A stretch of DNA of 5,769 nucleotides from an uncultured Gloeocapsa sp. (GTDB taxonomy: Bacteria > Cyanobacteriota > Cyanobacteriia > Cyanobacteriales > Gloeocapsaceae): positions 1 to 5,769 of the forward strand of contig CALGKL010000319.1 in assembly GCA_937930495.1 (NCBI GenBank). Reading direction: 5' to 3'. A program made the translations under genes and the position numbers. Below the pieces are notes generated by a model. It saw only the letters and a program-made list of their open reading frames with translations. It did not search any database and was not told the origin of the DNA. This document shows positions 1-5,143 of this stretch, piece by piece. Position 1 is the stretch's first letter. Every line of letters starts with the position of its first letter.

Positions 1-1
1 C

Positions 2-949
2 AAGGTATCTCTTAATTCACGTTATCTCAAAGCAAGATTAAAACGCTTTACTCGTCCTTTGTTTTTAAGTTCTCTAGGGGTTATTTCTTTTTTTAGCTTT
101 TGTGTCTGGGAATATTCCCGTAATCCTCAATGGCGCTCAGCTAGTTTGGATTTAACTAATGCTCCTCTGACTACTGAAGCGGGATTTTCTGAAATTGGGA
201 TGCAACAGTCAGGTAATAGTGAACTAGTTAACCATGAACAACAACCCTTAAACATCAATTCCCAACGGGGATTATTACAACAATGGTTAGAGGAAAAAAG
301 AGCAGACTCAAGTAATAGTTTTTATCAACCCTTTAGCAGCACAGATAGAACACAAGTTAGCACTAGTAAAGTACAATATTCACCAGAACAAGTCTTACAA
401 CAACCGAGAGTAAAAAGATATCGCTCACTACTGAATAAACCAGAAAGCACGATTGCTGAAAATACAGGACAACCCTCAGTTATTTCTTCTACCCCCGTCA
501 GAGGTAGATTCTCCCGTTCAACGGTTTTGGAGGCTGCTATGTCACGCATCAAACGACCAAATCAACCTCTAGACAATCTGATGGCACAAAATGTCCCCAC
601 TGGTCCATCGGGATTTACTTGGGGTGTAATGCCAAGAACTTCTGGTATCAGACAAAGAAGCGCCACCACTCCTAGTTACAATCCACAACCTCAACAAACA
701 CAGGTTGAGCAGAATGATGCAGATACTACCTCTGTTCCCCAACAGAAACAATCTACCGGAAGTTTTGACTATCGGACTAATATGGGGACAAACCCTGTTC
801 CCCAACCAAACCCAGGTGGCTTTGATTATCGGACTAATGTGGGAACTAGCCCAATTTCCCAACCGGTAACCCCTAATGTTACACCTGGCACAGTAAATTA
901 TAACTATCCCTACGGTGGCTATCCCTACGGTGGTCGTACTTATCCCTAG
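2..949 (+). CDS. Membrane-anchored low-complexity protein of unknown function, 5' end outside window
   Basis: I do not recognise this gene. The reading frame is open from the left edge, so the real start probably lies upstream. A TTG at 59 could be called as a start, but it would cut into the hydrophobic segment and drop the basic stretch before it (residues such as RYLKARLKRFTRP). The visible protein has that positively charged N-terminus, then one hydrophobic segment (about LFLSSLGVISFFSFCVW), then about 270 polar residues rich in Gln, Pro, Asn, Ser and Thr. This suggests a single-pass protein with the N-terminus in the cytoplasm and the tail in the periplasm or lumen. FSFC is a poor lipobox, so a lipoprotein is unlikely. 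Near the C-terminus are two 19-residue repeats starting FDYRTN, and the end is Tyr/Gly-rich (YPYGGYPYGGRTYP). The hydroxylase gene follows 63 bp after the TAG stop on the same strand. Coding status is likely; function is unknown. Confidence 0.7.
   Translation, partial: KVSLNSRYLKARLKRFTRPLFLSSLGVISFFSFCVWEYSRNPQWRSASLDLTNAPLTTEAGFSEIGMQQSGNSELVNHEQQPLNINSQRGLLQQWLEEKRADSSNSFYQPFSSTDRTQVSTSKVQYSPEQVLQQPRVKRYRSLLNKPESTIAENTGQPSVISSTPVRGRFSRSTVLEAAMSRIKRPNQPLDNLMAQNVPTGPSGFTWGVMPRTSGIRQRSATTPSYNPQPQQTQVEQNDADTTSVPQQKQSTGSFDYRTNMGTNPVPQPNPGGFDYRTNVGTSPISQPVTPNVTPGTVNYNYPYGGYPYGGRTYP
764..877 (+). repeat. Two tandem 57-bp coding repeats (19 codons each)
   Basis: Units at 764-820 and 821-877 both begin with codons for FDYRTN and continue MGTNPVPQP or VGTSPISQP. 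The period is exactly 19 codons, so the frame is kept. The front half of the unit is better conserved than the back half. They lie in the disordered tail of the upstream membrane protein. Confidence 0.8.
905..934 (+). repeat. 15-bp perfect-length tandem repeat encoding YPYGG twice
   Basis: Units 905-919 and 920-934 read tatccctacggtgg followed by c or t, differing only in the last base. They encode YPYGG-YPYGG immediately before the C-terminal RTYP. This looks like recent slippage in a Tyr/Gly-rich tail. Confidence 0.85.
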
Positions 950-1012
950 CCTGGCAAAGGTTAATATAACTTAACTAAAATAGGAAGAAAAGGTGTTTTC
1001 CCATAAAAGTTA

Positions 1013-2236
1013 ATGTATTTTAATCAAGTGAATTTAGATTACGATTTAGTGATTGTTGGTGGGGGTATTGTGGGTACTACCCTGGCGGCGGCTTTGAAAA
1101 ATTCGGGTTTGCGCATCGGGATTATTGAAGCTCTACCCCTAGAGGATACGGTAAAAAGACAACGTGCTTACGCACTTTCGTTAATGTCGGGACGAATTTT
1201 GACAGAGATAGGAGTATGGGAGGATATTTTCGCTAAAATCGCTAATTTCTCCCATATTAGTCTTTCTGACGCTGATTATCAGCAAATAGTTAAGTTTAAT
1301 ACTAGGGATTTAAACACTAATTATTTGGGTTATGTGGCTGAACATCAACCCTTATTAAGTACTTTACAAGCTTTTGTCCGGGATTGTCCCAACATTGAAT
1401 GGTTAGCACCAGCTCAAGTGTTAGAAACAGAGTATCAAGATACTCAAGCTCGTCTTCAACTCAGTCTAGGAGGAGAAATCACAGAGATTAGTACAGCTCT
1501 AGTGGTGGGCGCTGATGGTGCTAAATCCCGGATCCGCGAAGGTGCGCAAATTGCTACCAGGGGTTGGAAATATTGGCAATCTTGTGTAACTTTTATGATT
1601 AAACATGAAGCAGCAGAAAATAACGTGGCTTTTGAGCGTTTTTGGACTACAGGTCCCATGGGGATACTACCTTTACCCGGTAATCGCTGTCAAATTGTTT
1701 GGACTCTTCCCCATCAAGAAGCTAAGTCTGTGCAACAGTTAACCACCAAAGAGTTTATGGCAAAATTGGCTAAACATTTACCCCCCTCTTTAGGTAGGTG
1801 TGAATTGATTAGCGATCGCCAAGTTTTTCCTGTGCAATTGATGCAGAGTCAAGCTTACGTTAAACCCCGATTAGCGCTGATTGGGGATGCTGCTCATTGT
1901 TGTCATCCTGTGGGGGGACAGGGTTTGAATCTAGGGATTAGGGATGCGGCGGCTTTAGCCGAAGTACTATATCGAGCTGCTCAGGAAGGTCAAGATGTAG
2001 GTAGTCTTTCGGTCTTGCAAAACTATGAAAGTTGGCGGAAATTGGAGAATTTAACGATTTTGGGTTTTACTGATTTATTGGATCGTCTTTTTTCCAATGA
2101 TTGGTTACCGGTGGTGATTTTACGACGTTTTGGTCTTTGGTTAATGATTCATGTTCAATTGCTCAAAACAGAAGCACTCAAATTGATGACCGGGTTAAAG
2201 GGAAGATCCCCTAGCTTGGCTCAAATTTGGCATTAA
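1013..2236 (+). CDS. FAD-dependent aromatic hydroxylase, UbiH/COQ6 family
   Basis: A complete 407-residue flavoprotein monooxygenase, the usual size for the family. These enzymes use FAD, NAD(P)H and O2 to hydroxylate an aromatic ring, in the best-known members a polyprenylated quinone precursor. Three FAD/NADPH-binding signatures are visible in order. The dinucleotide-binding loop is VGGGIVG at residues 15-21, with an acidic residue (E39) ending the second strand. The DG motif is GADGAKSRIR at 166-175. The GD motif is LIGDAAHCCHPVGGQGLNLG at 289-308, whose GD contacts the FAD ribose and whose HPVGGQGLN is typical of UbiH, UbiF and COQ6. The C-terminal helices (about 350-390) are fairly hydrophobic, which fits membrane association. 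ATG 1013 gives a normal N-terminus just before the FAD loop. AGGAAG at 982 lies too far upstream to be a convincing ribosome binding site. Cyanobacteria make plastoquinone rather than ubiquinone, so a role in prenylquinone metabolism is inferred; the substrate cannot be read from the sequence. Confidence 0.93.
   Translation: MYFNQVNLDYDLVIVGGGIVGTTLAAALKNSGLRIGIIEALPLEDTVKRQRAYALSLMSGRILTEIGVWEDIFAKIANFSHISLSDADYQQIVKFNTRDLNTNYLGYVAEHQPLLSTLQAFVRDCPNIEWLAPAQVLETEYQDTQARLQLSLGGEITEISTALVVGADGAKSRIREGAQIATRGWKYWQSCVTFMIKHEAAENNVAFERFWTTGPMGILPLPGNRCQIVWTLPHQEAKSVQQLTTKEFMAKLAKHLPPSLGRCELISDRQVFPVQLMQSQAYVKPRLALIGDAAHCCHPVGGQGLNLGIRDAAALAEVLYRAAQEGQDVGSLSVLQNYESWRKLENLTILGFTDLLDRLFSNDWLPVVILRRFGLWLMIHVQLLKTEALKLMTGLKGRSPSLAQIWH
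1812..1819. repeat. HIP1 octamer GCGATCGC
   Basis: Highly iterated palindrome typical of many cyanobacterial genomes, here within the hydroxylase gene. Confidence 0.85.
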
Positions 2237-2315
2237 TTCTCTGTAATCGATTGAAAAATACCCTTACTCCCGGTTCCTAGGGCTTTTGCACCCGAATATC
2301 CCTATCTCTATGAGC

Positions 2316-2376
2316 TTAACCAGAAACTTGGATATTATTAGCGGTTAAATCAGGTACACCGATACTTTTTTGCTCA
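2316..2376 (-). pseudogene. Possible C-terminal remnant of a gene broken by the IS
   Basis: Reading the minus strand out of the IS left end, one frame gives YEQKSIGVPDLTANNIQVSG and then TAA at 2318-2316. The first codon, TAT, uses the TA at the IS edge. The composition looks protein-like, and PDLT followed by alternating polar and hydrophobic residues recalls secreted or surface repeat proteins. It could be the tail of the minus-strand gene whose N-terminal part lies on the other side of the IS. That link is inference. Joining the two flanks without the IS does not give a continuous matching frame, so material would have to be missing. The rest of the stretch from 2237 to 2378 shows no gene and no convincing terminator. 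Confidence 0.25.
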
Positions 2377-2378
2377 TA

Positions 2379-2405
2379 CCAATTCTCTAAACTTTGGCGA
2401 CAGAT
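2379..2405 (+). repeat. Left terminal inverted repeat of the IS (27 bp)
   Basis: It matches the reverse complement of 3496-3522 at 21 of 27 positions, in two blocks: an outer CCAATTCTCyAAA and an inner GCGACAGAT, separated by a variable 5-bp gap. The outer block contains the transposase stop codon (2387-2389). Confidence 0.88.
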
Positions 2406-2953
2406 AAAGCATCAAGAATATAAGCTCTTCCTGTAATCGAAGCAATTACCTTCCGAGTCATTACTTTCAGCCTCTCGGTAATTAATCCTCTTAATTCATC
2501 TAAACAAGTCGGTAATTTCCATCTTAATCCTTTCTTTAAGTATTGCCAAATCTGTTCAATTGGGTTCGATTCAGGGCAATAGGGTGGTTGAAACATGAGA
2601 ATAATGTTTTCAGGTATTTTTAATTTTTTAGCTTTATGAAATCGAGCATTATCTAACTGAATGATTAAAATACTGTCAGCAAAGTGTTCCGATACTAACT
2701 CTAAAAAAATTTGAAAGCACTGAGTGTTTAAATGAGTAAACTCATAAAAGAAACTCTCTCCTGTCTTTGGCTCTACTACTCCATAAAGATAGGTAGCCTG
2801 AAATTTCCACTGCACTTTTCCCTGGGGTTTTATTCCTTTTGCTGTAATTTTTCTCCCACTGAGCGTCTTCAGTCCTATTCGAGTTTCATCTTGACACAGA
2901 AATCGGATTTTACTCCCTAATCCCATTATCGTTATCACCACCCAAATAACCAT
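2387..2953 (-). CDS. IS630-type transposase, catalytic DDE half (orfB)
   Basis: This is the catalytic half of the transposase that cuts and pastes the element at TA sites. The RNase H-like core is recognisable with all three acidic residues. Residues below count from the ATG at 2953. The first Asp is in CQDETRIGLKT (D22), the second in IIQLDNARFHKAKK (D101), and the Glu in PESNPIEQIWQYLKKGLRW (E133). The ATG at 2953 is probably not the functional start. The minus-strand frame is reached from orfA by a -1 shift at the A7 run (2973-2979), which adds about seven residues (NFRENLV) before this Met. The joined product would be 356 residues, a normal length for the family. The stop lies inside the left inverted repeat. 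No internal stop or missing catalytic residue is seen. Confidence 0.9.
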   Translation of the reverse strand: MVIWVVITIMGLGSKIRFLCQDETRIGLKTLSGRKITAKGIKPQGKVQWKFQATYLYGVVEPKTGESFFYEFTHLNTQCFQIFLELVSEHFADSILIIQLDNARFHKAKKLKIPENIILMFQPPYCPESNPIEQIWQYLKKGLRWKLPTCLDELRGLITERLKVMTRKVIASITGRAYILDALSVAKV

Positions 2954-2955
2954 TA

Positions 2956-3456
2956 CTAGGTTTTCTCGGAAGTTTTTTTAAAAGCCTCTAATCTTTCTTC
3001 TGACTGTTCTACACTTTTAGGTCTAGCTACTTTAGGACTAGCTTTTATTCGATAATACACTAATTTATGTACTGTTTTATATTTAGCTTCTATTCCTAAT
3101 TTTTCCTCTAACCATTCACATATTTCCCCATAACTATTCATTCCTTCATGCTTTTCCAGTTTTTTCTCTAAAGCTTTTTCTGCCCATTGGGGAATTTTTC
3201 TCTTTCTGCCTCCTCCCACTTTTTTCAATAATAATTCTTCCAGTCCACCCCTGCGATATTTAGCTAACCATTCTTGTACCGTTCCTCTATTTCTGCCTAT
3301 TAACTTGGCAGCTTCTGATACTGTTTTGGCTTTTTGGGTTTTTAACAAATATAACACTTGTACTCGCTCTTTACCTGATGCCGTTTTTTGTTGTCTCAGC
3401 AGTTCTTTGAGTTCTGCTTCACTCTCCAAGATGTCTAACTTGTAAACTCCTGCCAT
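2956..3456 (-). CDS. IS630-type transposase, DNA-binding half (orfA)
   Basis: A 166-residue N-terminal half of the split transposase. It contains two helix-turn-helix units that would bind the terminal repeats. The first is around TVSEAAKLIGRNRGTVQEWLAKYRRGG, and the second is a winged-helix-like region with SYGEICEWLEEKLGIEAKYKTVHKLVYYRI. A basic linker, GGGRKRKIP, joins them. I prefer the ATG at 3456 (MAGVYKLDI), the usual N-terminus for cyanobacterial relatives as I recall them. A GTG at 3465 would add only MRN. The frame stops at TAG 2958-2956, five codons after the A7 run. On its own this product lacks the catalytic core, so it could act as a DNA-binding regulator of transposition when no frameshift occurs. 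Confidence 0.9.
   Translation of the reverse strand: MAGVYKLDILESEAELKELLRQQKTASGKERVQVLYLLKTQKAKTVSEAAKLIGRNRGTVQEWLAKYRRGGLEELLLKKVGGGRKRKIPQWAEKALEKKLEKHEGMNSYGEICEWLEEKLGIEAKYKTVHKLVYYRIKASPKVARPKSVEQSEERLEAFKKTSEKT
2973..2979 (-). other. A7 slippery run, probable -1 frameshift joining orfA and orfB
   Basis: The minus strand reads TTT AAA AAA ACT in the orfA frame. A -1 slip here, by the ribosome or by RNA polymerase adding an A, gives AAA AAA AAC TTC and continues without a stop into orfB, reading KKNFRENLVMVIW. Orf A positions are 0 modulo 3 and orfB positions are 1 modulo 3, which is the relation a -1 shift needs. Alternating frames of this kind are known in IS630 elements. A simple inactivating base loss cannot be excluded. 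Confidence 0.7.
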
Positions 3457-3495
3457 GTTTCTCACTTAAACTCTACCGAGCGCCTATTCTACATC

Positions 3496-3522
3496 ATCTG
3501 TCGCTTTGATTTGGAGAATTGG
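3496..3522 (-). repeat. Right terminal inverted repeat of the IS (27 bp)
   Basis: Partner of the left repeat, carrying the same outer and inner blocks. The inner GCGACAGAT block lies 40 bp upstream of the orfA ATG, so transposase binding here could also affect its own promoter. Confidence 0.88.
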
Positions 3523-3524
3523 TA

Positions 3525-3631
3525 TTAAAAGCATCTCGCCATGATGAACCATTATTTCTCTCAGCTGCATCATCATTGACGTAAATAATTTTACTAGTCA
3601 GAAAAGTGTTTTCATTTGAATTATAAATAAA
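3525..3631 (-). pseudogene. N-terminal remnant of a beta-helix surface protein gene, cut by the IS
   Basis: On the minus strand a frame is open from after a TAG at 3632-3634 to the IS edge. It includes KIIYVNDDAAERNNGSSW followed by RDAF. The pattern YVNDDA-x-NNGSSW-x-DAF resembles the N-terminal signature of right-handed parallel beta-helix or polymorphic outer-membrane-repeat proteins, where it is normally followed by a first helix coil such as DLQDAL. Here the IS begins right after DAF, and a stop is met inside the IS end. There is no ATG in this frame. An ATG in another frame (3613-3611, reading MKTLF then stop) could be the old start, separated by an indel. I read this as a decayed, interrupted gene once divergent from cpcA. 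The family match is from memory of the motif. Confidence 0.45.
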
Positions 3632-3637
3632 CTAATC

Positions 3638-3659
3638 CTTAACTAGAGTTTTAGTTAAG
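3638..3659. repeat. Perfect 8-bp inverted repeat with 6-nt loop
   Basis: CTTAACTA (3638-3645) and TAGTTAAG (3652-3659) flank the loop GAGTTT. The stem is AT-rich. It is not followed by a clean T run, so a terminator is only possible; a protein-binding site is equally plausible. Confidence 0.6.
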
Positions 3660-3679
3660 CTTATTTAATATTTCGCAAT

Positions 3680-3695
3680 AAATCTTTAAAGATTT
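3680..3695. promoter_or_regulatory. Perfect 16-bp palindrome upstream of cpcA, operator-like
   Basis: AAATCTTTAAAGATTT equals its own reverse complement. It lies 95 bp before the cpcA start, in non-coding DNA. Its symmetry suits a dimeric repressor or activator. No specific regulator is assigned. Confidence 0.45.
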
Positions 3696-3702
3696 CTCAG
3701 TC

Positions 3703-3721
3703 AATTGCACGAAAATTGCAC
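3703..3721 (+). promoter_or_regulatory. 11-bp-spaced direct repeat AATTGCAC, possible regulator site
   Basis: AATTGCAC occurs at 3703-3710 and again at 3714-3721, one helical turn apart. Tandem 8-bp half-sites at 10-11 bp spacing are typical of OmpR/PhoB-type response regulators. The sequence does not match the RpaB HLR1 or Pho box consensus well. The TTGCAC parts could also act as -35 elements, but I find no well-spaced -10. Confidence 0.35.
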
Positions 3722-3745
3722 AAAGACTTTGGTTGAATAACACAT

Positions 3746-3761
3746 AAGTTCACAGAAAGTT
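3746..3761 (+). promoter_or_regulatory. Second 11-bp-spaced direct repeat (AAGTT)
   Basis: AAGTT at 3746-3750 recurs at 3757-3761 with the same 11-bp spacing as the AATTGCAC pair. It lies 30-45 bp before the cpcA start and would probably be within the leader or core promoter. The units are short, so chance is a real possibility. Confidence 0.2.
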
Positions 3762-3790
3762 ATTTAAAACCAGAGTAAATAAGAAATACC

Positions 3791-4279
3791 ATGAAAACTC
3801 CTCTTACTGAAGCGGTATCAGCAGCGGATACGCAAGGTCGCTTTTTGAGTAGCACCGAAATTCAAATAGCATTTGGTCGTTTTCGTCAAGCTAACGCTAG
3901 TTTAGCAGCAGCCAAAGCCTTGACCGAAAAAGCCCAAAGCCTAACAGAAGGAGCAGCCCAAGCCGTTTATCAAAAATTCCCCTACACAGTCCAAATGCAA
4001 GGACCTAACTACGCCTCTACTCCCGAAGGTAAAGCTAAGTGCGCGCGGGATATTGGGTATTACCTGCGGATGGTAACCTACTGCTTAGTAGCGGGTGGCA
4101 CAGGTCCAATGGATGAATATCTTTTATCGGGAATCGCGGAGATCAATAGTACCTTTGATTTATCCCCTAGTTGGTACATCGAAGCTCTCAAATACATCAA
4201 AGCTAATCACGGTTTAAGCGGTGATCCGGCGGTTGAAGCTAATTCTTATCTAGATTACGCAATTAACGCTCTGAGTTAA
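3791..4279 (+). CDS. cpcA: C-phycocyanin alpha subunit
   Basis: A complete 162-residue phycocyanin alpha chain, the canonical length. It binds one phycocyanobilin and pairs with CpcB; the heterodimers form the discs of the phycobilisome rods on the cytoplasmic face of the thylakoid. The start [13 protein letters not shown], the FGRFRQA segment, the chromophore attachment KCARD with Cys84, the [17 protein letters not shown] stretch and the C-terminal [11 protein letters not shown] are all diagnostic. The bilin-contacting R86 and D87 are present. Chromophore attachment needs the CpcE/CpcF lyase, which is not in this window. The usual partner cpcB is not upstream, which is very unusual. The ribosome binding site is weak (AAGAAATACC before ATG). 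Two rod linker genes follow, the first after 22 bp, as in a cpc operon. The coding sequence shows no damage. Confidence 0.97.
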   Translation: MKTPLTEAVSAADTQGRFLSSTEIQIAFGRFRQANASLAAAKALTEKAQSLTEGAAQAVYQKFPYTVQMQGPNYASTPEGKAKCARDIGYYLRMVTYCLVAGGTGPMDEYLLSGIAEINSTFDLSPSWYIEALKYIKANHGLSGDPAVEANSYLDYAINALS

Positions 4280-4287
4280 CTATTGTT

Positions 4288-4292
4288 GGAGG
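4288..4292 (+). promoter_or_regulatory. Ribosome binding site GGAGG for the first rod linker
   Basis: GGAGG lies 9 bp before the ATG at 4302 and fixes that start. It is much stronger than the site before cpcA. Confidence 0.8.
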
Positions 4293-4301
4293 TATTTAAG
4301 C

Positions 4302-5120
4302 ATGGCAATTACTACAGCAGCATCTCGTTTAGGGGTATCAGCTTTTGCGGAAACACAACCAGTAGAATTACGTCCCTATTGGACTCAAGAAGATGCTAAA
4401 ACAGCGATTCAAGCCGTCTATCGTCAAGTACTTGGCAATGATCATTTGATGAATTCTGAGCGACTGATCAGCGCTGAATCACTCCTATGTAATCGTTCTA
4501 TCTCAGTCAGAGAATTTGTGAGGATAGTAGCTAAATCAGAGTTATATAAGTCCAAATTCTTCTACAACACTTACCATCCTCGCATGATTGAGTTGAACTT
4601 TAAACATCTACTCGGTCGCGCTCCCTATGATGAAGCCGAAATCAGTGAACATCTAGAGATCTATCGTAGTCAGGGATTTGAGGCGGATATCGATTCTTAT
4701 CTAGATTCAGAGGAATATGTGGAAAACTTTGGGGAGAATATTGTCCCCTATTACCGTGGTTTTAGTACCCAGAGAGGACAGAAAACCGTAGGTTTTACAA
4801 GAATGTTTCAACTCTATCAAGGTTATGCTAACAGCGATCGCGCTCAAAGCAAGAGCAAGACTGCTCGTTTAACCTATGATTTAGCTCGTAATGTAGCTAC
4901 TCCTGTGTCTAATGCTCAAGTAGGATTAACTTTAGGAGGGACTACCAATGGTGAGCGGGGGCAAATGTATCGGATTCGGGTTACCCAATCTGCACAGGGA
5001 CGTAGTCCTCAACTACGACGTAGTGTTAAGGAATATGTCATTCCTTATGAACGATTATCCACCACTATGCAAAAATTAAACCAGAGTGGTTGTAAAATTC
5101 TCAGCCTAACTCAAGCATAA
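4302..5120 (+). CDS. cpcC: Phycocyanin-associated rod linker polypeptide (CpcC type)
   Basis: A complete 272-residue rod linker. It sits in the central cavity of phycocyanin hexamers, joins them into rods and tunes energy flow towards the core. The N-terminal linker domain (about 20-150) carries conserved stretches [67 protein letters not shown] and [10 protein letters not shown] conserved [19 protein letters not shown] follows. A variable hinge (about 183-217) leads to a CpcD-like C-terminal domain (about 219-270: [31 protein letters not shown]). The C-terminal domain and ending resemble the CpcC2 of Synechocystis, while the [11 protein letters not shown] start is like CpcC1 and the CpcC of Anabaena. 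It follows cpcA by 22 bp and precedes the second linker by 23 bp, so the three are surely co-transcribed. Confidence 0.95.
   Translation: MAITTAASRLGVSAFAETQPVELRPYWTQEDAKTAIQAVYRQVLGNDHLMNSERLISAESLLCNRSISVREFVRIVAKSELYKSKFFYNTYHPRMIELNFKHLLGRAPYDEAEISEHLEIYRSQGFEADIDSYLDSEEYVENFGENIVPYYRGFSTQRGQKTVGFTRMFQLYQGYANSDRAQSKSKTARLTYDLARNVATPVSNAQVGLTLGGTTNGERGQMYRIRVTQSAQGRSPQLRRSVKEYVIPYERLSTTMQKLNQSGCKILSLTQA
4834..4841. repeat. HIP1 octamer GCGATCGC
   Basis: It lies in the conserved NSDRAQ codons of the first linker, at the same protein position as the copy in the second linker. Confidence 0.85.
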
Positions 5121-5130
5121 AAACATAATT

Positions 5131-5134
5131 GGAG
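5131..5134 (+). promoter_or_regulatory. Ribosome binding site GGAG deciding a GTG start
   Basis: GGAG lies 9 bp before GTG 5144. The protein reading from that GTG ([15 protein letters not shown]) lines up residue for residue with the first linker's [15 protein letters not shown], so GTG is the start. Confidence 0.75.
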
Positions 5135-5143
5135 TAAAATTTA

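Larger units (their letters stand above)
2379..3522 (-). mobile_element. Complete IS630-type insertion sequence, 1144 bp, flanked by TA
   Basis: The element begins CCAATTCTC at 2379 and ends GAGAATTGG at 3522. TA lies immediately outside each end (2377-2378 and 3523-3524), matching the TA target duplication of IS630/Tc1/mariner elements. The interior carries a two-frame transposase on the minus strand with a helix-turn-helix N-terminal half and a DDE C-terminal half. Both halves are undamaged and the ends are matched, so the copy looks recent and potentially active. It sits between the hydroxylase gene and cpcA, transcribed towards the former and away from the phycocyanin operon. Confidence 0.9.

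Noticed and set aside
325..862. Minus-strand open frames opposite the first gene
   Set aside because: They lie entirely inside a plus-strand coding region, look like its shadow, and show no recognisable domains or start signals.
2237..2300. Terminator after the hydroxylase gene
   Set aside because: Only 3-bp stems such as CCC/GGG near 2268-2283 can be formed, and no T run follows, so it is not supportable.
3541..3579. Small plus-strand ORF starting ATGATGAACC
   Set aside because: Only 12 codons with no ribosome binding site; the opposite strand gives a much better protein-like reading.
3576..3627. Promoter from TTGACG (3576) and TATAAA (3622)
   Set aside because: The spacing is 40 bp, far from 16-18, and TTGACG lies inside the minus-strand gene remnant.
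3775..3789. NtcA-like box GTA...TAC just before cpcA
   Set aside because: The spacing is 9 rather than 8 bases, and it sits directly before the start codon, where an activator site would not work.
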